A stretch of DNA of 33,552 nt, from NCBI GenBank assembly GCA_003166475.1, contig PMVV01000141.1:1-33552 (forward strand). Reading direction: 5' to 3'. Both the position numbers and the translations under genes were made by a program. Every line of letters starts with the position of its first letter. The first letter of the stretch is position 1. Of this stretch, positions 23,438 through 30,842 are shown in pieces. Origin of the DNA: Bryobacterales bacterium. Lineage in GTDB: Bacteria > Acidobacteriota > Terriglobia > Bryobacterales > Bryobacteraceae. The notes beneath the pieces are model-generated. The model was not told where the DNA came from. It saw only the letters and a program-made list of their open reading frames with translations, and did not search any database.

Positions 23438-25756
23438 ATGCATCTTTCCCGCACCATCTGCGCGGCAGCTTTGCTCGCATTGCCGTGTCTGGCTCAAGCG
23501 GTGGACTTCGCCGCCGAAGTGCATCCCATTCTGGCGGCGCGCTGCGCCCCCTGCCATAGCGGCGCAAAGCCCGCCGCGGGACTGTCGCTCATCAGCCGCG
23601 CGTTGATGCTCGCCGGCGGCGCAAGCGGCCCGGCGATTGTGCCTGGCGCGAGCGGCGCCAGCCTGCTGATCGAGAAGATCTCCGGACAGCGCGGCGCCAT
23701 CATGCCGGCTTCCGGCGAGCCGCTGGCGGCGGCCCAGATCGCCACTCTACGCGCCTGGATCGACGCGGGCGCGGCTTGGCCGGAGACTGCACCGATTCCT
23801 TCGGGCTGGGTCGCCCCCATTGCACCCAGCCAACCCAATTTGCCCGCAGGCGGCGAACCGCATCCCGTCGATCGTTTCATCGCGGCTTACTTCGCGAAAT
23901 ATGCGCTGGCCTTCCCCGCCGTAGCCCCCGATGCGCGATTTGTCCGGCGCGTCTATTTCGATTTGTGGGGATTGCCGCCCACGCCGGCGCAACTGGAAGC
24001 CTTCCTCAACGACCGCGACCCCGCCAAGCGGGCGCGCCTGATCGATGCGCTGCTCGGCGATTCCGAGCCCTACGCGGAACATTGGATCAGTTGGTGGAAC
24101 GACCTGCTGCGCAACGACCAGGGCGGCGAGTACGCGGGCGAGCGCAAGTCCATTACCGATTGGCTGCTCGGCGCGCTCCAACACAACCTGCCTTACGACA
24201 AGATGGTCGCCGCGCTGGTGAACCCGGTGGAGTCGAGCGACCCGAACGGCTTCCTGATCGGCGTCAACTGGCGCGGCGATATCAACGCCAGCCAGACCCC
24301 CTACATGCAAGCGGCCCAGAACACCGCGCAGATTTTCCTGGGGATCAATCTGAAGTGCGCCTCCTGTCACGACAGTTTCATCAACCGCTACAAGCTGCGC
24401 GAGTCGTATGGCATGGCGGCGCTGTTTGCGCCCCAGAGCCGGCTGGAGTTGGTGCGTTGCGACGTCAAGACGGGCGCCTACACGGGCCCGCAACTGCTCT
24501 ATCCCGAGTTAGGCATGGTGCCCGAGGATGCCCCGCTCGCCGATCGACACGCCGCCGCCGCGCGATTCTTCACCGATCCGCGCAACGGCCGCGTGGCGCG
24601 CACCATCGTCAATCGCTACTGGCAGAAACTGTTCGGGCGCGGGTTGGTGGAACCCGTCGACGAAATGGATGGCGAGCCCTGGAACGCGGACCTGCTCGAC
24701 TGGCTGGCGTCCGACTTCACGGCGCACGGCAGCGATCTGAAATACCTGCTGCGGCTGCTGATGAATTCGAAAGCGTATCAACTGCAGGCTGCCGTCAGCC
24801 CCGAGCAGCCCGAGAAGCCGTACGTGTTTCGCGGACCTCAGGTGCGGCGGCTCTCCGCCGAGGAGTTCGCCGATACCGTGTCGGCCATCACCGGCGAATG
24901 GCGTTTGGTCGAAAGAGACAAGGCGGCCATGCCGGCACGCGACTGGCAGTTCAAGGCGTCGCCACTCGCCCTGGCGTTGGGCCGGCCCATTCGCGACCAG
25001 GTCTTCACTACGCGCGATAATCGCCCGACCACGTTCCAGGCGCTGGAACTGGCCAACGGCGCGAGCCTGGAGAACATGCTACGGCGGGGCGCGCTGCGAT
25101 TGCTGGGTCAACTGCCGGCCGCATCGGAAAACCTGTTCGATAGCGGCAGGCTGCGCAAAGGCGCGGCCGATTTCGATATCGACATCTCCGGCCTGAAGCG
25201 GTTGTGGCTGCTGGAGCAGGATGCCGGCTCCTACGATCCCACGCGCACCGTGGCGGGCTGGATCCACGTGGAGTTTTTCGGTCCGCAAGGCGTGAAGGAT
25301 CTCGCCGATCTGGCGCCGGCCACCTTCGCGCGGCAGCGGGTGACCTCCAACAAGGAACCCGCCGGGGAGGCCGTTACCATGCCGCCGGGCACGCGCCTGG
25401 TGCTTCCGATTGACGGCCTCGGGTACGTACGGATGCGTGGCCGCGTGGCTCTCGACGACCGCTCCCTGCCCGACGATATCGAGGGCGCCGTGCGCTTCTT
25501 CATTTTCGGCGCGGAGCCCGATCCCGAGCGGCTGGTGCGCGTCTCGGGATCGCGGCCAGTGCCCGCGCCGCCGCCTTTGGCTAGCGTCGATGAGGCGGGA
25601 CGGCGGCTATATTTGCAACTTTTCGCGCGCGAGCCGAACTCCGAGGAGGCGCGCATCGTAAGGAACTATTTTGCGGGCGGTAAACTTGCGCCGGCGGCTT
25701 TGGAGGATCTTCTGTGGAGTTTATTGCTGCACCCCGAGTGTCAATACTTGTATTAG
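23438..25756 (+). CDS. Secreted planctomycete-type cytochrome c DUF1549/DUF1553 protein
   Basis: A 772-residue exported protein. Signal peptide about 1-21 (MHLSRTICAAALLALPCLAQ). A PSCyt1-type heme domain follows, with CAPCH at residues 36-40 and a distal MPASGEPL. Then DUF1549 (HPVDRFIAAYF, RRVYFDLWGLPPTPAQLEAF, NDLLRNDQGGEYAG, and a second CASCHDSF) and DUF1553 (FFTDPRNGRVARTIVNRYWQ, LFGRGLVEPVDEM, LLRLLMNSKAYQ, RRLSAEEFADTVSAITG), ending at LLHPECQYLY. The family is common in Planctomycetes and Acidobacteria. Members usually pair with a DUF1501 gene; here that gene is 2.8 kb downstream. The next gene overlaps by 43 bp. Role in periplasmic polysaccharide oxidation or degradation is suspected, not proven. 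Confidence 0.9.
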   Translation: MHLSRTICAAALLALPCLAQAVDFAAEVHPILAARCAPCHSGAKPAAGLSLISRALMLAGGASGPAIVPGASGASLLIEKISGQRGAIMPASGEPLAAAQIATLRAWIDAGAAWPETAPIPSGWVAPIAPSQPNLPAGGEPHPVDRFIAAYFAKYALAFPAVAPDARFVRRVYFDLWGLPPTPAQLEAFLNDRDPAKRARLIDALLGDSEPYAEHWISWWNDLLRNDQGGEYAGERKSITDWLLGALQHNLPYDKMVAALVNPVESSDPNGFLIGVNWRGDINASQTPYMQAAQNTAQIFLGINLKCASCHDSFINRYKLRESYGMAALFAPQSRLELVRCDVKTGAYTGPQLLYPELGMVPEDAPLADRHAAAARFFTDPRNGRVARTIVNRYWQKLFGRGLVEPVDEMDGEPWNADLLDWLASDFTAHGSDLKYLLRLLMNSKAYQLQAAVSPEQPEKPYVFRGPQVRRLSAEEFADTVSAITGEWRLVERDKAAMPARDWQFKASPLALALGRPIRDQVFTTRDNRPTTFQALELANGASLENMLRRGALRLLGQLPAASENLFDSGRLRKGAADFDIDISGLKRLWLLEQDAGSYDPTRTVAGWIHVEFFGPQGVKDLADLAPATFARQRVTSNKEPAGEAVTMPPGTRLVLPIDGLGYVRMRGRVALDDRSLPDDIEGAVRFFIFGAEPDPERLVRVSGSRPVPAPPPLASVDEAGRRLYLQLFAREPNSEEARIVRNYFAGGKLAPAALEDLLWSLLLHPECQYLY

Positions 25757-27522
25757 CGAGTTGCGCGGGGGCCTTTGCCCAAAATGGCGATACTGGCGAG
25801 GCGGTTTACCAGAAGCATTGCGCCCAGTGTCACGACAAAGGCGTAGGGCGCGCACCGCAACTACTGACGCTGAGCCTGTCCACTCCCGAGCGCGTCCTGG
25901 CCGCGCTGACCAATGGCAAGATGGCCGAACAGGGCAAGGCGTTGACCCCCGCGGAGGCGCGCGCCGTGGCCATGTTCGTCACTGGTGGCAAGTCCTTCGG
26001 CGCCGAAGAAGCCAAGCAGGGCGCATGCCCCGAGCCTGCGCCAGCTTTCGATAAGCCGTTCGCCGGCCCTTACTGGAACGGCTGGGGCGTGGATTCGGCG
26101 AACCGCCGCATGCAACCGGCGGCCATGGCGGGCCTGCGCGCGGACCAGGTACCGCTGTTGAAGCTGAAGTGGGCCTTCGGCTTCCCGGGAGTCGGCAAGG
26201 CAAACGCGCAGCCCACCGTGGTGGGAGGGCGCATCTTCGCCGGCAGCGACTCGGGCAAAGTCTATTCGCTGGACGCCGGCACCGGCTGCATCTACTGGAC
26301 TTTCAATGCCGGCCGGGCGGTGCGCAGCGCCATCGGCATCGGGCCGGTGGGCGCGAAGTGGGTGGCATATTTCGGCGATCAACACGCGCAAGCCTATGCG
26401 GTGGATGCCGCCACTGGCGCGCTGCTGTGGAAGGTACACGTGGACGAGCATCCCGCCGCTATGATCACCGGCGCTCCCGCGCTCTGGGATGGCCGGCTGT
26501 ATGTGCCAACCTCGTCGTACGAGGAAGTGACCGGCGCCGCGCCCAAATACGAGTGCTGCAAGTTTCGCGGCGCAGTCACCGCCCTGGATGCCGCCACCGG
26601 CAAGCAGATCTGGAAGAGCTACACCATTGCGGAGGCGCCCCAGCCGGTGCGCAAGAACAAGCAGGGCACGCAGCTTTGGGGGCCGTCGGGCGCGGGGGTG
26701 TGGTCGTCGCCCACTATCGATCCGAAGAAGCGCGCGGTTTATGTGACCACCGGCGATGCCTACTCGGATCCGCCCGCGCGCACCAGCGACTCATTTCTGG
26801 CATTCGACATGGACACCGGGAAGCTGCTTTGGTCGCGCCAGATGACTGCGGGCGACACTTACCTGGTTGGCTGCCCCAGCGGCGACAATTGCCCGGAGAC
26901 CACGGGTCCCGACTTCGATTTTGGCTGCTCGCCGAACCTGGTGGATCTGCCGAACGGCAAGCGTGCGCTGGTGGCCGGGCAGAAGTCCGGCATGGTGCAT
27001 GCGCTCGACCCGGACCAGCAGGGCGAAGTGTTGTGGAGCGTGCGCGTGGGCAAGGGCGGCCCGCTCGGAGGAGTGCAGTGGGGCAACGCATCGGATGGCC
27101 AGAATGTCTATGTGGCCGTCTCGGACCACTACGCCACAAAGAATGTCAAGGAAGGTGGCGGGATGTTCGCGCTGAAACTGGCAACGGGAGAGCGCGTGTG
27201 GTCTACGCCGCCGCCCGGATGTGGCATGCCGTATTGCAGCCCCGCGCAATCGGCGGCCGTGACGGCGATTCCGGGAGTAGTCTTCTCGGGCTCGGTGGAC
27301 GGCCACTTGCGCGCCTATGCGACTGCCGATGGGCGCATCGTCTGGGACGTGGATACCGCCGTGGAATATCAGTCCGTGAACGGGGTGAAGGCCAAGGGCG
27401 GCTCACTCGACGGTCCCGGGCCGACGGTGGTGGGCGGGACGTTGTACGTGAACTCGGGTTATGGGCAGTTCGGGGAGATGCCGGGGAATGTGCTGCTGGC
27501 GTTTTCGGTAGATGGGAAGTGA
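25714..27522 (+). CDS. Cytochrome c-PQQ-type beta-propeller dehydrogenase-like protein
   Basis: A 602-residue exported protein. Start is a GTG inside the previous gene, with GGAGG seven bases upstream. LASC at 14-17 fits a lipobox, so it may be a lipoprotein; otherwise cleavage follows Ala22. A cytochrome c domain has CAQCH at 36-40. An eight-bladed PQQ-type propeller then runs from LKLKWAFGFPG to YGQFGEMPGNVLLAFS, with blades such as GKVYSLDAGTGCIYWTF and GAVTALDAATGKQIWKS and paired cysteines (CPSGDNC, CGMPYC). Such proteins oxidise polyols or alcohols, passing electrons to the heme. Translational coupling with the DUF1549 cytochrome suggests one periplasmic redox pathway. Substrate and actual PQQ use are not provable from this. 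Confidence 0.87.
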   Translation: MEFIAAPRVSILVLASCAGAFAQNGDTGEAVYQKHCAQCHDKGVGRAPQLLTLSLSTPERVLAALTNGKMAEQGKALTPAEARAVAMFVTGGKSFGAEEAKQGACPEPAPAFDKPFAGPYWNGWGVDSANRRMQPAAMAGLRADQVPLLKLKWAFGFPGVGKANAQPTVVGGRIFAGSDSGKVYSLDAGTGCIYWTFNAGRAVRSAIGIGPVGAKWVAYFGDQHAQAYAVDAATGALLWKVHVDEHPAAMITGAPALWDGRLYVPTSSYEEVTGAAPKYECCKFRGAVTALDAATGKQIWKSYTIAEAPQPVRKNKQGTQLWGPSGAGVWSSPTIDPKKRAVYVTTGDAYSDPPARTSDSFLAFDMDTGKLLWSRQMTAGDTYLVGCPSGDNCPETTGPDFDFGCSPNLVDLPNGKRALVAGQKSGMVHALDPDQQGEVLWSVRVGKGGPLGGVQWGNASDGQNVYVAVSDHYATKNVKEGGGMFALKLATGERVWSTPPPGCGMPYCSPAQSAAVTAIPGVVFSGSVDGHLRAYATADGRIVWDVDTAVEYQSVNGVKAKGGSLDGPGPTVVGGTLYVNSGYGQFGEMPGNVLLAFSVDGK

Positions 27523-27576
27523 TCCTCGATTTACACCAGGAATGGAAAGCCGCGTAGTGGCTAGGAGCACGCACCC

Positions 27577-27843
27577 ATGAACGTCTCGCTTACCCCAGAA
27601 CTCGAACAGTTCGTCAGCGCCAAAGTTGAATCGGGCCGCTACAACTCTGCGAGCGAAGTCGTCCGCGAGGCCCTTCGCCTTCTGGAAGAAAACGACTCCG
27701 CCCGGGCCGAGCAACTGGCGCAATTCAACGGCGAACTCGGCCGCCGCCTAGCAGCCCTCGATCGGGGCGAAACTGTCGACCCGGCCGCGGCGCGCGCCAG
27801 GTTGCGGCGCAAGTCCGAGCAGCGCCGGAAGCCGCGCCCGTGA
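27577..27843 (+). CDS. parD: ParD-like RHH antitoxin, now without its toxin
   Basis: An 88-residue antitoxin of the ParD (CopG/Arc/MetJ) type. MNVSLTPELEQFVSAKVESG then RYNSASEVVREALRLLEEND is the classic RHH N-terminus, and the charged C-terminus (PAAARARLRRKSE) would wrap the toxin. It binds its own promoter and inhibits ParE. A weak AGGAG lies about 12 bases upstream. Its stop overlaps a GTG that begins ParE, but the toxin gene breaks off after about 17 codons. The antitoxin itself looks intact. Confidence 0.9.
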   Translation: MNVSLTPELEQFVSAKVESGRYNSASEVVREALRLLEENDSARAEQLAQFNGELGRRLAALDRGETVDPAAARARLRRKSEQRRKPRP

Positions 27844-27893
27844 GCGATTGCATTCTCGGTCCCGGTGCGGATCTCGACCTCAGCAGATTCGCT
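27840..27893 (+). pseudogene. ParE toxin stub, cut by palindromic repeat
   Basis: From a GTG overlapping the parD stop the frame reads VSDCILGPGADLDLSRF, matching the N-terminal strand and first helix of ParE/RelE toxins (xxLxPxADxDLxEI). At about 27893 it runs straight into GTGGGGCA, the start of the palindromic repeat. The remaining 75-80 residues of a normal ParE are absent. The open frame continues to 28040 only through repeat sequence. Confidence 0.75.
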
Positions 27894-27974
27894 GTGGGGC
27901 AACCCATCGTTTTTCGTGGCCTGCCGAGTTCGAGCACGGTGCGCAGACGACAAACAACGATCGTCTGCGCCACG
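27893..27974. repeat. Long-loop palindromic repeat
   Basis: A degenerate first unit (GTGGGGCA, then ATCGTTTTTCGTGGCCTGCC) is related to 4640 and 21146. A perfect second stem follows: GCGCAGACGA (27941-27950), loop CAAACAACGA, TCGTCTGCGC (27961-27970), then CAC. It replaces the body of the parE gene. Confidence 0.78.
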
Positions 27975-27999
27975 CCGGGCACCGGAACTGTACAGTTAA

Positions 28000-28036
28000 T
28001 TTGCGGACACTACACTAGTATCCGCAAACAGCGGAT
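28000..28036. repeat. Nested inverted repeats before hicB
   Basis: TTTGCGGA (28000-28007) pairs with TCCGCAAA (28021-28028) over a 13-base spacer. The second arm can also pair with the following sequence: ATCCGC (28020-28025), AAACA, GCGGAT (28031-28036). The two hairpins exclude each other. It lies 66 bases before the hicB start. Role unknown; operator, terminator or attenuator are possible. Confidence 0.55.
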
Positions 28037-28101
28037 TTGACGGCTTCGTCCTATCGCGCGTACACTGAAAGCGGTATCGAACACCATCCTTAGTAACACG
28101 C

Positions 28102-28377
28102 ATGAAGATCTACAACTTCAAGGTGATCCTGGAACCCGACGAGGATTTCGACGGAAATCCGTCGGGCTGGCATGTCTACTGTCCTGCACTCAAAAAGCTG
28201 GGCGGCTCGACGTGGGGCGAGACTTGCGAGGAAGCACTCAAGAACATCAGCGAGGTCGTTCACATGATCGTGCAGGAATTCAAGGAGGAAGGGAAGCCAT
28301 TGCCCGAAGGCCCGGGCGACTGGGTGGAGGTTGAGGAGATTTCCCGGGAGCGACCCCATATCGCGGTCACGGTTTAG
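28102..28377 (+). CDS. hicB: HicB-like antitoxin, now without its toxin
   Basis: A 91-residue protein of the HicB N-terminal type. MKIYNFKVILEPDEDFDGNP then GWHVYCPALKKLGGSTWGET and EEALKNISEVVHMIVQEF form the partial RNase-H-like fold of HicB. It has no C-terminal DNA-binding domain, as in the short HicB class. It would neutralise HicA, the dsRBD-like mRNA interferase encoded next. hicA begins five bases after the hicB stop but is cut after 27 codons. No SD before the ATG; a TACACT sits at 28060-28065. Confidence 0.87.
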   Translation: MKIYNFKVILEPDEDFDGNPSGWHVYCPALKKLGGSTWGETCEEALKNISEVVHMIVQEFKEEGKPLPEGPGDWVEVEEISRERPHIAVTV

Positions 28378-28382
28378 AGATC

Positions 28383-28463
28383 ATGGCCATCGACTACCGG
28401 GGTCTGCGGTCGCTCAGCGCGCGGGAACTTATCGCAGCCCTCACGCGCGACGGATTCGGTAGT
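28383..28463 (+). pseudogene. HicA toxin stub, cut by double-hairpin repeat
   Basis: The frame reads MAIDYRGLRSLSARELIAAL then TRDGF, the first helix of a HicA toxin (SARELIAAL.RDGF). Normally an FxLxRQRGSH stretch with the catalytic His follows. Instead, from about 28461 the sequence becomes the hairpin repeat. The catalytic His and about 60 residues are missing. The frame stays open to 28532 only through repeat sequence. Confidence 0.78.
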
Positions 28464-28515
28464 GGGGGCTGCAAGCCGCCTGAAAGGCGGCTGCGGGCAA
28501 GATTGCCCGCCCCAC
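28464..28515. repeat. Double-hairpin repeat with GCCCCAC tail
   Basis: AGCCGCCT, GAA, AGGCGGCT (28474-28492), then GCGGGCAA, GA, TTGCCCGC (28493-28510), then CCCAC. It fuses to the truncated hicA at its left and lies 10 bases before the -10 box of the DUF1501 gene at its right. Confidence 0.85.
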
Positions 28516-28524
28516 AGGAAGTAG

Positions 28525-28530
28525 TAACAT
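28525..28530 (+). promoter_or_regulatory. -10 box TAACAT, leaderless type
   Basis: TAACAT ends seven bases before the ATG at 28538. No SD. Confidence 0.4.
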
Positions 28531-28537
28531 AGATCCC

Positions 28538-29965
28538 ATGAACGGCGCGATTTTAACCGGTTTTTCCCGCCGCGGCTTTCTGCGCGCCTCGGGCGCGGCC
28601 GCCCTCGCCGCGCTGGCGGGTTCCGAGGCGCGCCTGCTGGCCAGCGCCACGAAAATTGCGCCGCGGGCCGACAGCCTCATCCTGCTCTGGATGGCCGGGG
28701 GCATGGCTCAAACCGAGACCTTCGACCCGAAGCAGTACACGCCGTTCGAACCGGGCATGGAGTCGAAGCGCGTGCTGAGCACCTTTCCCGCGATCGACAC
28801 CGCGGTCGATCACATCAAGATCTCCGCGGGCCTGGAGCGCATCTCCAAGATCATGGACCGCGGCACGTTGATCCGCTCCCACCGCGTCGGCGATTTGGGA
28901 TTCATTCTGCATGCGCGCCACCAGTTTCATTGGCACACCGGATATGCGCCTCCGCAGTCGGTGGCGGCGCCGCACATGGGCGCGGTCATATCGCGCACGC
29001 TCGGGGCGCGCAATCCGGAGATTCCGGCGTTCATCGACATCGGCCAGAATCTGGAAATCGGCGGCGAGAGCGACGCGGTGAAGGCCTTCCATACCGCCGG
29101 CTTTCTGGGCAGCGAACATGCGCCTTTCCTGATCGCCGATCCCCGCGATGCGGTGTCGCGCGTGCGGCCTTCCGAGCACATCGGCCCGGCCCGCTTCTTG
29201 AGCCGCTACGAGGAATACAAGAGACTGGTAGCCGCCAGTCCGGTGGGCCAATATGGCAGCGACTTCCAACGCCAGAGCCTGCTGCGGTCGCTCGACAACG
29301 CGCACCGCCTGTTGAGTTCGCCCGCCGCAAAAGCCTTCGACCTGAGCCTGGAGCCCAAGGCCACTTACGATGTTTACAACACCGGACGGTTCGGGCTGGG
29401 CTGCCTGCTGGCGCGCCGCCTGATGGAGTCCGGCGCGCGCTTCATCGAGGTGACCACGGAATACATCCCCTTCCGTTACTGGGACACTCACGAAAACGGG
29501 CACAAGCGCGCCATCGGCATGAAGGAAACGATAGACGCGCCGGTCGCGCAGTTGATTCTCGACCTGGAAGAGCGCGGATTGCTGGACCGCACCCTGGTGG
29601 TGCTGGCCAGCGAATTCGGCCGCGACATGATGACCGAGGGCAAACCCGGCGCGGAAGTGAAGGCGCAAGTGAAGCAGCCGGATATCATGACCGAGCCGCA
29701 GCACTACGGCATGCACCGGCATTTCACGGAAGCCTGCTCGGTGCTGATGTTCGGCGGCGGCACGCCCAAGGGCAAGCTGTACGGACGGACCGCGGACGAA
29801 CGCCCGTGCCGCATCGTCGAGAATCCGGTGACCATCGAGGATCTGCACGCCACCATCTACGCCGCGCTGGGCATCGCGCCGGACACCGCGTACGAGGTCG
29901 AGAAGCGCCCCTTCTACGTCACCAAGGATGGCAAGGGGAAGGCCGTCGCGGCGTTGGGGGCGTGA
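28538..29965 (+). CDS. DUF1501 Tat-exported sulfatase/phosphatase-like protein
   Basis: A 475-residue protein. SRRGFLR at residues 10-16 is a twin-arginine signal, followed by a hydrophobic stretch rich in Ala. The DUF1501 domain shows DSLILLWMAGGMAQTETFDP, RGTLIRSHRVGD, HWHTGYAPPQ, GRFGLGCLLARRLMESG, RYWDTHENGHKR, VVLASEFGRD and HYGMHRHFTEACSVLMFGGG. The fold belongs to the alkaline-phosphatase/sulfatase superfamily. Members usually follow DUF1549/DUF1553 genes and are thought to act in the periplasm. Here the ParD/ParE and HicB/HicA remnants separate them. A role in processing sulfated polymers is guessed from context. Confidence 0.9.
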   Translation: MNGAILTGFSRRGFLRASGAAALAALAGSEARLLASATKIAPRADSLILLWMAGGMAQTETFDPKQYTPFEPGMESKRVLSTFPAIDTAVDHIKISAGLERISKIMDRGTLIRSHRVGDLGFILHARHQFHWHTGYAPPQSVAAPHMGAVISRTLGARNPEIPAFIDIGQNLEIGGESDAVKAFHTAGFLGSEHAPFLIADPRDAVSRVRPSEHIGPARFLSRYEEYKRLVAASPVGQYGSDFQRQSLLRSLDNAHRLLSSPAAKAFDLSLEPKATYDVYNTGRFGLGCLLARRLMESGARFIEVTTEYIPFRYWDTHENGHKRAIGMKETIDAPVAQLILDLEERGLLDRTLVVLASEFGRDMMTEGKPGAEVKAQVKQPDIMTEPQHYGMHRHFTEACSVLMFGGGTPKGKLYGRTADERPCRIVENPVTIEDLHATIYAALGIAPDTAYEVEKRPFYVTKDGKGKAVAALGA

Positions 29966-30788
29966 CGCGGCGCGTAGATTTTCGGGTGCACGATGCTGGC
30001 CAGAATCTCCAGCGATTCGACTAACCGCGGTCCAGGGCGATTGAAGTATCGATTGCCGTCCGCCACGTAAACCCGGCCGTTGCGCACAGCTCGCAGTTCA
30101 GCCTAACCGGCGCGGCCAGTGAGCCAGTGCATTTCGCTCACCGTACGTTCCAGGTCGAAGCCGCACGGCATCGCCAGGATGATGTCCGGATCGGCAGCCG
30201 CCAGATCGTCCCAAGTCTGCCACGCCGCGCTCTCCGCACCGGCCATCTCAACCAGCTCGGGCATCCAGTTGGCGGTAGCCATCAACGGCTCGATCCATTC
30301 GATGCAGGCGAGTCGCGGGCGCGGCCGGGCGGCACGGACGGCATCCACAATCGCTTGCATGCGCGCCTGCAAGTGCGCCACCAGTTGCTCGCCGCGCGCT
30401 TCGATGTGGAGCGACTGCGCCACCCGCCGGATATCTTCCCACACCTCCGGCAGCGAACTGGGCTGCAGCGAAACGATCGCCGGCCGGCTGGCCAGACGCG
30501 CGGCCACCGAACGCTCCACATCGCGCAGGCTCACCGCGCAGACCTCGCAATGGACCTGCGTCAGGATGTGGGTGGGTTGCAAGCGCTCCAGCACATCGTC
30601 AAACACTTGGTAGACGGAGATCGATTCGGCTCGCGTTTGCCTGACCATGCGGTCGATTTCGCGGCTGTCGCCATCGACGGCGAAGCGCGGCGCTCGCATT
30701 CGTGCGAGCGGCCCACCAGCCACGGCAGCGCGCCCAGCGCATGCACAATTTCGGTAGCGCTCGAGATCATGGAAACGATGCGCGGCAT
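29966..30788 (-). pseudogene. Cobalamin-binding BtuF-like protein, frameshift and stop
   Basis: Last gene of the minus cobalamin cluster. The first frame from 30788 reads MPRIVSMISSATEIVHALGA then LPWLVGRSHECE. Near 30690 it shifts to a frame reading APRFAVDGDSREIDRMV, with about a dozen residues of the usual SHECD(YP..)-PRF spacer missing. The second frame continues through THILTQVHCEVCAVS and WIEPLMATANWMPELVEMAG to LTGRAG and a TAG at 30105-30103. After it, AELRAVRNGRVYVADGN then RYFNRPGPRLVESLEIL continues in the same frame; relatives have Trp at the stop position, so TGG became TAG. Two independent lesions make this a real pseudogene. Intact homologues lack a signal peptide and bind B12 or a precursor. 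Left boundary approximate. Confidence 0.8.
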
Positions 30789-30804
30789 GGGGTGGTTAGT
30801 TAGC

Positions 30805-30842
30805 GGGGCTTAAGCCCCACGCGGGCTAAAGCCCGCCCTCCA
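30805..30842. repeat. Double-hairpin repeat, CCTCCA-ending variant
   Basis: The palindrome GGGGCTTAAGCCCC (30805-30818) precedes GCGGGCTAAAGCCCGC (30821-30836) and CCTCCA. Same variant as 13345-13383. The TAG stop and last codons (MEGGL) of the PP-loop gene are read from this repeat. Confidence 0.85.

Noticed and set aside
26169-27557. 462-codon plus-strand frame
   Set aside because: Out-of-frame shadow of the PQQ-type propeller gene; composition is Arg/Gly-rich without motifs.
27840-28040. 66-codon frame as a complete small gene
   Set aside because: Only the first 17 codons look like ParE; the rest is translated palindromic repeat.
28553-29848. 431-codon open frame on the minus strand
   Set aside because: Antisense shadow of the DUF1501 gene with no recognisable domains.
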